Assembly: GCA_021325555.1 (NCBI GenBank)
Contig: JAJPGY010000037.1
Location: 124,001 to 188,000, forward strand
Source of the DNA: Pseudomonadota bacterium
GTDB taxonomy: Bacteria > Cyanobacteriota > Vampirovibrionia > Obscuribacterales > Obscuribacteraceae
Direction of reading: 5' to 3'
Length of the DNA: 64,000 nt
Shown here: piece after piece, positions 1 to 9,706 of the stretch
How the letters are laid out: the number at the start of each line of letters is the position of its first letter
How positions within the stretch are numbered: the stretch's first letter is position 1
Notes under the pieces: generated by a model
Databases searched by the model: none
Seen by the model: the letters and a program-made list of their open reading frames with translations, nothing else
What the model was told of the DNA's origin: nothing
Translations under genes and position numbers: made by a program

Positions 1-173
1 AAGTGCTCGCCGCTGGCCCGGGCAAGCTCGATGAGAAGGGCAACCGGGCGCCGATGGAAGTGAAGGTGGGCGACAAGGTCCTCTTCGCGAAGTATTCCGG
101 CACCGAAGTGAAGATTGACGGGGTCGAGTACCTGATTATTTCCGAGCGCGACATCCTTGCCGTCGTCGGCTAG
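1..173 (+). CDS. groES: Co-chaperonin GroES, 3' end only
   Basis: The reading frame entering from the left edge (first full codon at position 3) gives the last 56 residues of a GroES-type co-chaperonin. It has the family pattern [14 protein letters not shown] followed by [15 protein letters not shown] and a TAG stop. GroES forms the heptameric lid that closes the GroEL folding chamber in the cytoplasm. About 40 N-terminal residues and the operon promoter lie outside the window. groEL follows 52 bp downstream on the same strand, the usual groESL arrangement. The identification is firm despite the truncation. Confidence 0.95.
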   Translation, partial: VLAAGPGKLDEKGNRAPMEVKVGDKVLFAKYSGTEVKIDGVEYLIISERDILAVVG

Positions 174-177
174 TTGA

Positions 178-1860
<1,683 letters not shown>

Positions 1861-1884
1861 GCTCGGAACGGACCCATACGCAAC

Positions 1885-1921
1885 AAAAAGATCCGGGGAC
1901 CGCAGGTCCCCGGATCTTTTT
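1885..1921 (+). terminator. Intrinsic terminator after groEL
   Basis: This is a perfect 17-bp inverted repeat with a 3-nt loop (GCA at 1902-1904). The left arm begins with an A-run and the right arm ends in a T-run, so it can terminate transcription in either direction. It starts 24 bp after the groEL stop codon. Confidence 0.93.
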
Positions 1922-2000
1922 GCCTGCGCCTGTGCGTTCGGCGCAGCCGGCAAAAGCCCTGGCAAACGGCAGGCGCGGGCCTTGCCGTTCCCACAGGCAA

Positions 2001-2006
2001 TATAAT
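2001..2006 (+). promoter_or_regulatory. TATAAT-like -10 element before the BtuF-like gene
   Basis: A consensus TATAAT hexamer lies 34 bp before the chosen ATG, in otherwise GC-rich DNA just downstream of the groEL terminator. No good -35 hexamer is present 16-18 bp upstream. It is a candidate promoter only. Confidence 0.4.
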
Positions 2007-2039
2007 TGGTTCGTCGGGGCGCTGCCGGAGGCGTGGAGG

Positions 2040-2987
2040 ATGGCCGATACAAGAATCGTCTCCCTGATCGCCAGCGCCACCGAGATTGTCTGCGCGCTCG
2101 GGCTCGAGGGCAGGCTTGTCGGCCGCTCGCACGAGTGCGATTACCCGCCGTCCGTGAAAAGCCTGCCCGTGTGCACGGCGCCCAAGTTCAGGCTGGACGG
2201 CACCAGCTACGACATCGACCAGCGCGTGAAGGCGATCGTGCAGGAGGCGCTCAGCGTCTACCGCGTCGACGCAAACCTTATCGAGCGGCTGCGCCCGACC
2301 CACATCATCACCCAGTCGCAGTGCCAGGTCTGCGCGGTGAGCGCCGGCGACGTCCAGGACGCGGTCTGCCAGATTACCGGCACCAGACCGGCAATCGTCT
2401 CCCTCGAGCCCAACAGCCTGGCCGACGTTTTCGACGACATCGCCCGTGTGGGCGAGGCGCTCTCCGCAAGCGACCAGGCGCTGGCGCTTGTCGCGCGCCT
2501 GCGGGAGCGCATGAAGGAGATCGCCGACAGGGCCGCCGCGCTCGGCGGCAGGCCCGCGGTCTGCTGCATCGAATGGCTCGACCCGCTCATGGCCGGCGGC
2601 AACTGGATGCCCGAGCTCATCGAGATGGCCGGCGGTCGGAGCCTGTTCGGGCAGGCAGGCAGGCACTCGCCGTGGATGGAGTGGCAACAGGTGCTCGAGA
2701 GGGATCCGGAGGTGATCCTCGTCACCCCCTGCGGCTTCGACATCGCCCGCACCATGCAGGAGGCCGCCTCCCTTGCCGGGCGCCCTGGCTGGAGCAGCCT
2801 TAGGGCAGTGAGAGAAGGCCGGGTGTTTGTCGCCGACGGGAATCAATATTTCAATCGTCCCGGGCCGCGCCTGGTGGAGTCGCTGGAGATCCTGGCCGAG
2901 ATCATACATCCCGAGGCGTTCGCCTTCGGGCACGAGGGAGCCGGCTGGGTGAGCATCGGTCAGGGAAGCCCGGCAAGGGCCGTCTGA
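2040..2987 (+). CDS. Cobalamin-binding (BtuF-like) ABC solute-binding domain protein
   Basis: The 315-residue product has the BtuF/periplasmic-binding-protein fold signature: RIVSLIASATEIVCALGL at the start, then the SHECDYP motif typical of stand-alone corrinoid-binding proteins, TQSQCQVC, and a C-terminal PGPRLVESLEILAEI. This family binds cobalamin or related corrinoids. I see no signal peptide from this ATG, and no permease or ATPase gene lies beside it, so it may be a cytoplasmic binding protein or depend on a remote transporter. The frame is open 40 codons further upstream, but homology-like sequence begins at this Met. Its 3' end overlaps the convergent ruvC by 28 bp. Confidence 0.8.
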   Translation: MADTRIVSLIASATEIVCALGLEGRLVGRSHECDYPPSVKSLPVCTAPKFRLDGTSYDIDQRVKAIVQEALSVYRVDANLIERLRPTHIITQSQCQVCAVSAGDVQDAVCQITGTRPAIVSLEPNSLADVFDDIARVGEALSASDQALALVARLRERMKEIADRAAALGGRPAVCCIEWLDPLMAGGNWMPELIEMAGGRSLFGQAGRHSPWMEWQQVLERDPEVILVTPCGFDIARTMQEAASLAGRPGWSSLRAVREGRVFVADGNQYFNRPGPRLVESLEILAEIIHPEAFAFGHEGAGWVSIGQGSPARAV

Positions 2988-3472
2988 GCCATGCGGGTGT
3001 GACAGACCGCCACGGCCAGCGCATCCGCCGCGTCATCGGGCCTTATGATCTCACGGTGGTTCAACAGCCTGGCCAGGCTGTGTTGCACCAGCTTCTTGTC
3101 TGCTTTCCCGAAACCGGTGAGCATGAGCTTGATCTGCATCGGCGTGTATTCGGAAAACGGGACGCCCAGGCTGGCCGCGCACTCGAGAATCACACCCCGC
3201 GCCTGCGCCACCGGCACCAGCGTCTTTGCGTTCTTGAAAAAGAAGATCGCCTCCACGGCCAGCAGATCCGGCGCATAGTCTTTTATGATTGCTGCCAGAT
3301 CGTCGCGGATGATCTTGAGCCGGCATGCCGCATTGAGCTCCCTGGGAGTCTGGATGGTCCCTGCTGCCACGTATTCGATGCGATCCCCCCCGCGCCAGTC
3401 GAGCAAGCCGTAGCCGACGGTGGCCGTGCCCGGGTCGATGCCTAAAATTCTGGTGGTCGGCGTTTCGCTCAA
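2960..3472 (-). CDS. ruvC: Crossover junction endodeoxyribonuclease RuvC
   Basis: RuvC cuts Holliday junctions in recombination repair. The acidic catalytic set is visible: Asp in RILGIDPGTATVGYG, Glu in LLAVEAIFFFKN, and the paired Asp residues in RPDDAADALAVAVCH. I chose a TTG start that gives a 170-residue protein, the usual RuvC length. An ATG 45 bp further upstream (position 3517) would add a tail unlike RuvC and also lacks a good ribosome-binding site. ruvA and ruvB are not adjacent. The gene ends inside the tail of the BtuF-like gene on the other strand. Confidence 0.92.
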   Translation of the reverse strand: MSETPTTRILGIDPGTATVGYGLLDWRGGDRIEYVAAGTIQTPRELNAACRLKIIRDDLAAIIKDYAPDLLAVEAIFFFKNAKTLVPVAQARGVILECAASLGVPFSEYTPMQIKLMLTGFGKADKKLVQHSLARLLNHREIIRPDDAADALAVAVCHTRMAQTALAGLP

Positions 3473-3557
3473 AACTCGGCTTGGGCGCGCGGTGTGACAG
3501 CCCCAGTCTAGCACCATTGCCGGTGGCGTCCAGGTATATCTGCCGGCGTACCTGCGG

Positions 3558-4595
3558 CTAGCTTGCCGGGGTGAGCTTGACCGTGGCAGCCGATATGTTG
3601 CTCAGATCGCCGCCGGGATCGGCGGAGCCCGCGTTGGGCAGCGCGCCGCCCAGCCCCTGCACCAGTCCCTTGACCAGCGTGCCGTTTATCGTGAACTGGC
3701 CGGCAGTCTGGCTTACGGAGTTGACCTTGACCGTGATAAAGCCGAGCACGGTCCTGGACTGAACATACGGCTTGCTGCCGCTTATCACCGGAAATACGAG
3801 AAATGGTTTTGCCATCATGGCCGATACCTCCTGGGTGCCCAGGATGTTGGTTCCCAGGTGCATCCCCTGGCTCATCGGCGATATCTTGGTCACGCCGTCG
3901 GCGGCGATCGCCGTGTCTATGGAGGAGTTGGGCGGCGCCAGCTGCAGGGCGATGTCGATCAGTCCGCGCATATAGTTCGTATTGGCCGGGGAGTTCGTTG
4001 TTCCGGACACCCAGGCGGCGTTGCCGCCGGAGCCGCCGGATTCGACGACGATGGTCACGTTGTCGCCTATGTGCTTGGTATTGAGCGCCGCCCCTTGGGA
4101 GGTGTCATCGATGCTGGGCGCAATCGGGAAGAACTGATTGGCGTCCAGGTAGTTGATGACCGGGTAGTAGGTGGCCGTCGACCTGGAGATGACCGTGTCC
4201 TGCGTGCGCCCGAAGATGCGCGCCAGCATGTGATTGATGGTCATGGAGGCGTCGACTTCCACCGAACTGTCGCCGCTCGAATCAATGGGAAGAACGGTGA
4301 CGTTGACCGTGCTGCCGGTGCCGGAGGATACGGCGCGGCCGTCGGCCTTGTTCTCGCCGGCCACGCTAACTGCATCGGCATCGGCGTTGGCCGGATCCGT
4401 GGCCATGTCCTGTGCGCCAGCCAGGGCGGCCGCGTCGGTGGCGTTCTGCAGCTCGCCCTGCACCGTCTGCACGTGGGCCAGATCCACTGCCAGCGCTCCC
4501 AGCCCGACTACGATCAGGACTATGCCCGACAGCAGGACGGCGCCCAGAACTCCTGATTGGCTTCGCTTCGATGATCTTCGGCGGTGGAATAGCAT
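3558..4595 (-). CDS. TadG-like pilus/secretion-associated protein (paralogue 2)
   Basis: The 345-residue product starts with a basic stretch and one transmembrane helix (VLLSGIVLIVVGLGALAVDL), followed by the hallmark of TadG N-terminal domains, QGELQNATDAAALAGAQ. TadG proteins are pseudopilin-like, membrane-anchored parts of Tad (Flp) pilus or secretion systems. The remainder is a Ser/Thr-rich exported beta-type region without a recognised catalytic motif. It is a close paralogue of the upstream gene (4734-5768), with shared segments such as FPIAPS.DDTSQG.ALNTKH. The start was chosen at the ATG preceded by GAGGT. An 88-bp leader in front of it is a diverged copy of the leader before the TadE-like gene. 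No Tad ATPase or secretin lies in the window. Confidence 0.8.
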   Translation of the reverse strand: MLFHRRRSSKRSQSGVLGAVLLSGIVLIVVGLGALAVDLAHVQTVQGELQNATDAAALAGAQDMATDPANADADAVSVAGENKADGRAVSSGTGSTVNVTVLPIDSSGDSSVEVDASMTINHMLARIFGRTQDTVISRSTATYYPVINYLDANQFFPIAPSIDDTSQGAALNTKHIGDNVTIVVESGGSGGNAAWVSGTTNSPANTNYMRGLIDIALQLAPPNSSIDTAIAADGVTKISPMSQGMHLGTNILGTQEVSAMMAKPFLVFPVISGSKPYVQSRTVLGFITVKVNSVSQTAGQFTINGTLVKGLVQGLGGALPNAGSADPGGDLSNISAATVKLTPAS

Positions 4596-4630
4596 AATAA
4601 ATACCTCAGCGACGGTCGATTTCTGCGTGT

Positions 4631-4718
4631 GCCCACCACGGTGTTTCTGCCCCGGCCGCAGCGGCACTTAACAGGAAATGCCGCATGCTTAGCCGCTTTT
4701 CAGGTGAAATCGCCTTAA
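4631..4718 (-). repeat. Leader repeat, copy A (before the second TadG-like gene)
   Basis: This 88-bp segment aligns without gaps to 6236-6323, with about 62 of 88 bases identical by hand count. The best conserved blocks (plus strand) are GCCCACC near the start, TTTCTGCCC, TTAACA and TTAGCCGCTT with TCA.GTGAAAT. It lies in the 138-bp gap between the two TadG-like genes, ending 36 bp before the downstream start codon. It is probably a duplicated promoter or untranslated leader. Confidence 0.7.
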
Positions 4719-4733
4719 GGGCCCGTCAACAGC

Positions 4734-5768
4734 CTAGTTTGTCGGCGCCAGCTTGACGGTGGCCGCGGACAGCTCGGGCAAGACGTTGTTGGGGTCGCTG
4801 GCGCCGGCGCCGGGCAAAAGCCCGCCGGCCCCCTGGACCAGTCCTTTTACCAGCGTGCCTGTGAGCGTGAGGGAATCAGGGCCCCTCGATATTCCCGTCA
4901 CGTGTACGGCGATGAATCCCCTGAGCTCCCTGCTTTGAACATAAGGGTTGCTGCCCGTTATAACCGGCATGACGATGTAAGGCTTTCCCTCCAGCCGCCC
5001 GGGATACTGCCCGCCGCTGAGATCCACGCCGTTGTGGAGCCCCTGCGTGAGCGCAATCTGGTTGGTGCCGTTGGCGGTCATCTCCGGGCTGAGACTGGAG
5101 TTGGGCGGCGCCAGCCCGAGCGCGATGTTTACTATCTCCCTGAGCACGGTGGTGCTCGGGTGCACGGTGGTGCCTGAGGTCCAGGCCGCGTTGCCGCCGC
5201 TGGGTTTGATTGCGATAGTCACCTGATCGCCCACGTGCTTGGTGTTAAGCGCCGGACCCTGGGAGGTGTCGTCGAGGCTGGGCGCGATCGGGAAGACCTG
5301 ATTGGCGTAAAGCGTGGTGACGGAAGGGTAATAGACGGCGGTGGATCTGGCGCCAACGGAGTCCTGGAGCCGCCCGAAAATGCGCGCCAGGGCGTGGTGA
5401 ACCGTCATGCTGGCGTCCACCTCCACCGAGGTGTCGCCCATCGAGTCCACCGGCAGCACGGTGACGTTGACGTTGCAGCCCGAGCCCTGCGCAACGGCCC
5501 GGCCGTCGGCGGTGTTCTCGGAAGCCACGGCGGTGGCGTCCGCATCCGCATTCGACGGGTCGCTGACCATGGCCTGGGCGCCGGCCAGCGCGGCCGCGTC
5601 GGTGGCGTTCTGCAGCTCGCCCTGGACCGCCTGCACGTGCGACAGGTCCACCGCCAGCGCGCCCAGTCCTACGACCACCAGAACCATGGCCGTGAGCAGG
5701 ACCAGGCCCAGGGCGCCCGACTGCCCTCTCCGGGACGAGCTCAAATGATTGAACGGCAAACCAACCAC
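4734..5768 (-). CDS. TadG-like pilus/secretion-associated protein (paralogue 1)
   Basis: This 344-residue TadG-like protein has one N-terminal membrane helix (LVLLTAMVLVVVGLGALAVDL) and the QGELQNATDAAALAGAQAM signature right after it. The exported remainder has the same order of segments as its paralogue at 3558-4595, so the two arose by tandem duplication. It starts 13 bp after the TadE-like gene and is almost certainly co-transcribed with it. TadE and TadG proteins are minor pseudopilins or envelope anchors of Tad pili. The exact role here is inferred, since no assembly ATPase, prepilin peptidase or secretin gene is close by. Confidence 0.8.
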   Translation of the reverse strand: MVGLPFNHLSSSRRGQSGALGLVLLTAMVLVVVGLGALAVDLSHVQAVQGELQNATDAAALAGAQAMVSDPSNADADATAVASENTADGRAVAQGSGCNVNVTVLPVDSMGDTSVEVDASMTVHHALARIFGRLQDSVGARSTAVYYPSVTTLYANQVFPIAPSLDDTSQGPALNTKHVGDQVTIAIKPSGGNAAWTSGTTVHPSTTVLREIVNIALGLAPPNSSLSPEMTANGTNQIALTQGLHNGVDLSGGQYPGRLEGKPYIVMPVITGSNPYVQSRELRGFIAVHVTGISRGPDSLTLTGTLVKGLVQGAGGLLPGAGASDPNNVLPELSAATVKLAPTN

Positions 5769-5781
5769 CCCCGGGATTTTC

Positions 5782-6222
5782 TTATTCGAGACGATAGGTC
5801 GACGTGGCCGTCACCTGAAAGTGGCTGCCCAGGTGGAGCGGGTCCGGATTGGGGAATGTCGGCAGCCCGAACTGACCGCCCAGGTAACGCACGGTTACCT
5901 GGACCGTGGTGGGGTCGCCGCTGGTGTTCCATACCGGATCGTCAAACTGGCTCGAGTCATTGAGCACGTTGCGGATGCGAATGCTGTCGAAGACCAGGGA
6001 GTTCTCCTGGGTGCGGTCGCCGGCGATGGTCGGGTTCTGCCCGTAGGCTATGGCCAGATCGCGGGCGGCCTGCCTGGCCGCCTCCGACAGCGAGCTTTTG
6101 AGTGTATAGGCATAGCCCGCCTCGAGCGCCGCGAATATGATCACGAATATAAGCGGCAGAAGGATGGTGAGGGCCGCCGCCGCCTCGGTAATTGCCACGC
6201 CGTGTTGGTTTTTTCTCTTCAT
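5782..6222 (-). CDS. TadE-like minor pseudopilin
   Basis: The 146-residue product begins MKRKNQHGVAITEAAA and continues into a hydrophobic helix (LTILLPLIFVIIFAALEAGYAY). This is the TadE-like pattern: a short basic leader, a Gly-processing-like site, an acidic residue at the +5 position and a single membrane helix. The start is the ATG with AGGAAGGA nine bases upstream. It is first in a three-gene minus-strand set with two TadG-like genes. Leader repeat copy B (6236-6323) lies directly upstream and probably contains the operon promoter. Confidence 0.8.
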   Translation of the reverse strand: MKRKNQHGVAITEAAAALTILLPLIFVIIFAALEAGYAYTLKSSLSEAARQAARDLAIAYGQNPTIAGDRTQENSLVFDSIRIRNVLNDSSQFDDPVWNTSGDPTTVQVTVRYLGGQFGLPTFPNPDPLHLGSHFQVTATSTYRLE

Positions 6223-6235
6223 TGTTCCTTCCTGC

Positions 6236-6323
6236 GCCCACCATCGTCTTTCTGCCCGGCGGCACCGCGAATTTAACAAGCGACGCCGCTTGGTTAGCCG
6301 CTTCTCACGTGAAATGGCGCTAA
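6236..6323 (-). repeat. Leader repeat, copy B (before the TadE-like gene)
   Basis: This is the partner of the 88-bp segment at 4631-4718, equal in length and about 70% identical without gaps. It ends 14 bp before the TadE-like start codon. On the minus strand it contains a short hairpin (CAAGCG-GCGT-CGCTTG) that copy A does not keep, so conservation of primary sequence, not of that stem, marks the repeat. Confidence 0.7.
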
Positions 6324-6495
6324 CCGAGCCGGCGCGGAGCGCGCCGAAAACCGGTTTCTGCCGGGGTGATAAGCTGTGAGCGAGCCGGGCCGATCTGCGG
6401 GCCTAACTTTTTCCGGCAGGCGGAAGGGGTCTTCTGCCGGCGCTGGCGGCCTGGTCGGATATACATCAGGCGGGAGACGCTCCTGCCCGAAAATC

Positions 6496-8139
6496 ATGGT
6501 GAGCATGGAGATTAGCGACCTCCGCATAAGCGAAAAGCCGGCTCTCCCCCAGCCGGGGCTGCTCGAGCGGCTCAGCCTGCCGGACAAGTTGCCGATGGCC
6601 CTCGGTTTCGGGTGCCTGCTCGGCCTTTCCGCCCCCGGACTGGACATCTGGTGGCTGGCCTGGGTCGGCCTGGCACCGCTGCTGGTGCTCGTCGCCGGTT
6701 GCCAGGGCAAGACGCAGGCCGCGCTCATCGGGCTTGCTTTCGGGCTCGGCTACAATCTGGTCGCCCTGTGCTGGTGCCTCGGTCTTTATCCGCTCGACTG
6801 GCTCGGGTTGAGCGACTGGCTTGGCTTCGAATGCGCGGTCTGCCTGTGGCTTGCCGAGTCGTTTCATCAGGCCCTGCTCGTGACCGGCTTTGCCGTCTTC
6901 GTCAAGGCGCTGCCGATGCGCTCCGGCTTTCTGCCCTCACCGTCGAGGCCGTTCTTTCCCTTCCTCCTGAGCGTGCCAGTGCTCTGGATCTTCTTTCGCT
7001 GGGTGGTGGGGACCTCGGAGGCCTTTCTCGGCGTGCCGGTCAATCAACTCGCCTACTCGCAGTGCGGGCAGCTCGAGCTCATCCAGCTGGCCAGGCTCGG
7101 CGGCGCTCAGGCGATCGAGTTCCTGATGCTTTTGTCCAATGCGGCAATTGCCACCCTGGTGATCGACCGCCTGGCCCTCGTGCCGCCGCTGTTCATGCGG
7201 GCGGATCTGATCTCGCCGCGCTTCGCCAGCTTTGTGGACATTGGCCTGGTGGCCGTCCTGGTAGGCGGGGTCTGCGCCTGGGGCGGCGGCCAGGCGAGCG
7301 CAATTGCAGCGGCTTGCGCCATCACAGATGGGGTAAGCGCCGAGCACGTGCCTGTGCCGGTGGCGGTGGTTCAGGGGAACCTGAGCGTGGAGGACAGGCG
7401 CTCGGCGGCTCTGGTTCCTTCCGAAAAGAGCGCGGGCCGATACCTCTCGCTCGTCGACCACCTGGGTGTGCCGCTGGTGGTTTTGCCCGAGGGCGTCACC
7501 GGCTCGTGGCGGGTCGGGGATCTGCCGCTTGCCGATCGGCTCAAGGCGGTGGCCATCGAGCAGAAAAAGGAGATTCTGGTCGGCTCGCTCGACCACGTGG
7601 CCGGCGGGGTGGTCGATACGCTCAGGCTTTTGCCGCCCCGGGCGGATGGCGATGACCTTTATGTGAAAAGAAGGCTTGTGCCCTTCGCCGAATACACGCC
7701 CTTCCCGGCTACTGCCATCCTCCCGCCCCGGTGGCGGTCGCTTCTGAGCGGGGCTTGCCCCGAGCTGACCGGGGCGCCCGAGCTTCTCCTGCCGCGGTCG
7801 GTGTGGGGGCGGGTGGGCGGCTCGCTGTCCCTTGAGGTCGTCTACCCGCAACTGATTGCTGCCGAGGTGCGCAGGGGCGCTTCGCTTCTGGTCAACCTTG
7901 CCGATCTCTCCTGGTTCCACAACTCGATCCTCTCCCGCCAGCTGCTGGCGGCCGCCATCATGCGCGCGGTGGAGAACGAGCGTTATCTGGTGCTGGCGAC
8001 GAACACCGGCATCTCGGCCGTGATCGACCCGTCCGGCTGCGTGACCAGCTCGTCGCTTTCGGCCAGGCAGGGGGTTCTCATCGACACGGTACAATTCCTC
8101 TATCGAAAAACCCCTTTCACGAAGATGTGGTGGCTATGA
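6496..8139 (+). CDS. lnt: Apolipoprotein N-acyltransferase-like protein with Cys-to-Ser at the nucleophile
   Basis: The roughly 547-residue product has an N-terminal block of about seven membrane helices followed by a carbon-nitrogen hydrolase domain, the architecture of Lnt. Lnt adds the third acyl chain to lipoproteins at the periplasmic face. The catalytic Glu (VVLPEGVTGSW) and Lys (YVKRRLVPFAEYTPF) are present. The conserved ICYE motif that carries the nucleophilic Cys reads LSLE here (codons at 7828-7839), placing Ser at the Cys position. The downstream motifs SWFHNS and TNTGISAVIDP are intact. The start is uncertain: this ATG lacks a clear ribosome-binding site, and the frame opens at a GTG at 6376. 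It overlaps the DUF192 gene by 4 bp (ATGA). Confidence 0.85.
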   Translation: MVSMEISDLRISEKPALPQPGLLERLSLPDKLPMALGFGCLLGLSAPGLDIWWLAWVGLAPLLVLVAGCQGKTQAALIGLAFGLGYNLVALCWCLGLYPLDWLGLSDWLGFECAVCLWLAESFHQALLVTGFAVFVKALPMRSGFLPSPSRPFFPFLLSVPVLWIFFRWVVGTSEAFLGVPVNQLAYSQCGQLELIQLARLGGAQAIEFLMLLSNAAIATLVIDRLALVPPLFMRADLISPRFASFVDIGLVAVLVGGVCAWGGGQASAIAAACAITDGVSAEHVPVPVAVVQGNLSVEDRRSAALVPSEKSAGRYLSLVDHLGVPLVVLPEGVTGSWRVGDLPLADRLKAVAIEQKKEILVGSLDHVAGGVVDTLRLLPPRADGDDLYVKRRLVPFAEYTPFPATAILPPRWRSLLSGACPELTGAPELLLPRSVWGRVGGSLSLEVVYPQLIAAEVRRGASLLVNLADLSWFHNSILSRQLLAAAIMRAVENERYLVLATNTGISAVIDPSGCVTSSSLSARQGVLIDTVQFLYRKTPFTKMWWL

Positions 8140-8618
8140 GCTCCAGTTCAATTCGCAGGCAAAGCGCCTCCGCCGCCCTGTCGCTGGTGGTCGCCGGCCT
8201 GGCCGGCTTTCCTTGCCCGGGCTCTGCGGCAACGCCGGTGGCCAGGATAGGCAGGGATAACCTGGTGAAGCTGGAGGTGGCGGCCACCGAGCAGGAGATC
8301 GAGCGCGGCTTGATGTACCGGACCGAGCTGCCCGAGCAAAACGGCATGGTTTTCCTTTTCAATCCGCCGCGCAAGGTCAACTTCTGGATGTATCACACGC
8401 TCATCCCGCTGGACATGCTTTTCATCAAGGACGGCAAGATAGTCAGGCTCTTTCAGAACGTGCCGCCCTGCAAGTCGGAGGACCCGCGGGGCTGCGCCAC
8501 CTATCCGGCCGGCGACGGCATCGAGGTCACCGAGGTGGTCGAGCTGGCAGGCGGCTACGCTCAGCGGCACGGCGTCAAGGAAGGCGATCCGGTGTCCTTC
8601 GAGCTGCCAGGCAGATGA
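8136..8618 (+). CDS. DUF192 family exported protein
   Basis: The 160-residue product has an N-terminal hydrophobic signal (LSLVVAGLAGFPCPGSAA) and then the DUF192 core: EIERGLMYRTELPEQNGMVF, FNPPRKVNFWMYHTLIPLDMLFI and a C-terminal GDPVSFEL. DUF192 proteins are small exported or membrane-anchored beta proteins of unknown biochemical role, common in proteobacteria and cyanobacteria. The ATG overlaps the lnt stop codon (ATGA), so the two are translationally coupled, and the crotonase gene follows after 1 bp. I do not infer a function beyond the family. Confidence 0.85.
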   Translation: MSSSSIRRQSASAALSLVVAGLAGFPCPGSAATPVARIGRDNLVKLEVAATEQEIERGLMYRTELPEQNGMVFLFNPPRKVNFWMYHTLIPLDMLFIKDGKIVRLFQNVPPCKSEDPRGCATYPAGDGIEVTEVVELAGGYAQRHGVKEGDPVSFELPGR

Positions 8619-8619
8619 G

Positions 8620-9372
8620 GTGAGCCCGGTGGCCGGCGCCGATGAGTTGCTCTGGTCCGTCCAGGGGCCGATCGGGCGGGTGACGCTCAACCGGCCCGAC
8701 CAGCACAACGCGCTTACCAGGCGAATGTGGCAGCAGCTGCCGCGCACGCTGGACGAGGTCCGGGCAGCCGGGGCCAAGGTGGTGCTCGTCGGCGGCAGCG
8801 GCAGCTCCTTTGCCTCCGGCGCCGACCTCGACGAGCTCGCGAAGCTGGACGGCTACACGGCCGCGCGCGACCACTGGCATGCCATTCGCGACTGCCTGCA
8901 CGCTCTCGCCTTCTTCGAGCTGCCGACGGTGGCGGTCATAAACGGCCCCTGCCTGGGCGGCGGCCTGCTGCTGGCCATCGCCTGCGATCTGCGCTACGCA
9001 AGCCGGCAGGCGACCTTCTCTTTGCCGGTGGCGAGGCTGGGGATCGTCCTCGACGACGAGAACATAGGGAGGCTGAAGGACACGGTGGGGGCGGGGGCGG
9101 CCAGGGAGCTACTGTTCACGGCCGGCACCATATCCAGTACCAGAGCGCTCGCGATCGGGCTGGTCAACGCGGTCGTCCCGGCAGATGAGCTTGGCCGGTG
9201 CGCGGAAAAAGCCGCCGCGGCCATCGCCGCCAACGCCCCGGCATCGATCGCCGAGGCCAAGCGCTCTCTTAGCCGCTGCCTGTCCGGGGCAGCGGCGGCC
9301 GGCTCGCAGGACGAGTCCGTGGTGGTCTCCAGCTATCTCGGTTTCCACAAACCGGGCCGGGACAGATCCTGA
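8620..9372 (+). CDS. Enoyl-CoA hydratase/isomerase (crotonase) family protein
   Basis: The 250-residue product has the crotonase fold pattern: GRVTLNRPDQHNALT, FASGADLDELAKL (oxyanion-hole region) and GPCLGGGLLLAIACDLRYAS. Family members act on acyl-CoA thioesters as hydratases, isomerases, hydrolases or decarboxylases. The two glutamates that hydrate crotonyl-CoA in rat hydratase (E144 and E164) align with Leu (GGGLLL) and Val (LPVARLG), so ordinary hydratase chemistry is unlikely. The GTG start lies one base after the DUF192 stop, which indicates the same transcript as lnt. The real substrate cannot be read from the sequence. Confidence 0.82.
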   Translation: MSPVAGADELLWSVQGPIGRVTLNRPDQHNALTRRMWQQLPRTLDEVRAAGAKVVLVGGSGSSFASGADLDELAKLDGYTAARDHWHAIRDCLHALAFFELPTVAVINGPCLGGGLLLAIACDLRYASRQATFSLPVARLGIVLDDENIGRLKDTVGAGAARELLFTAGTISSTRALAIGLVNAVVPADELGRCAEKAAAAIAANAPASIAEAKRSLSRCLSGAAAAGSQDESVVVSSYLGFHKPGRDRS

Positions 9373-9414
9373 ACCGTATGGACGGCGGCCGGGGCGTGCC
9401 TTCCGCCTTACGCC

Positions 9415-9633
9415 CTATACCTGAACGACGCGGGTGATCTCCGGGATCGCTTCCTTGAGCGCGCGCTCCACGCCCATCTTGAGGGTCATGGTCGAGCTCG
9501 GGCACATGCCGCAGGCGCCGACCAGGTGCACGAAGACCTCGCTGTCCTTGACGTCGACGAGCTCGATGTTGCCGCCGTCGGCCATCAACATCGGGCGCAG
9601 CCTGTCCAGTACCTCTTCTACCTTCTCTTTCAT
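9415..9633 (-). CDS. NifU-like (NFU domain) iron-sulfur cluster carrier
   Basis: The 72-residue product is a stand-alone NFU domain. It has [19 protein letters not shown] at the N-terminus, the cluster-binding CGMCPSST motif (CxxC) and a C-terminal ALKEAIPEI helix. NFU proteins receive Fe-S clusters and pass them to target apoproteins. Short NFU-only proteins are typical of cyanobacteria. A TATAAT hexamer (minus strand, 9693-9698) lies 60 bp upstream. It is transcribed divergently from gap. Confidence 0.93.
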   Translation of the reverse strand: MKEKVEEVLDRLRPMLMADGGNIELVDVKDSEVFVHLVGACGMCPSSTMTLKMGVERALKEAIPEITRVVQV

Positions 9634-9706
9634 GCCGAAGAACCTCTCTGCAATCCTGGTTATGCCCGTCGACCCGGACCCTACTCAACTTAATTATACG
9701 CAACCG

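Noticed and set aside
4631-4718. c-di-GMP riboswitch in the Tad-like leaders
   Set aside because: The conserved blocks of the GEMM consensus are missing in both copies; only primary-sequence similarity between the two leaders is clear.
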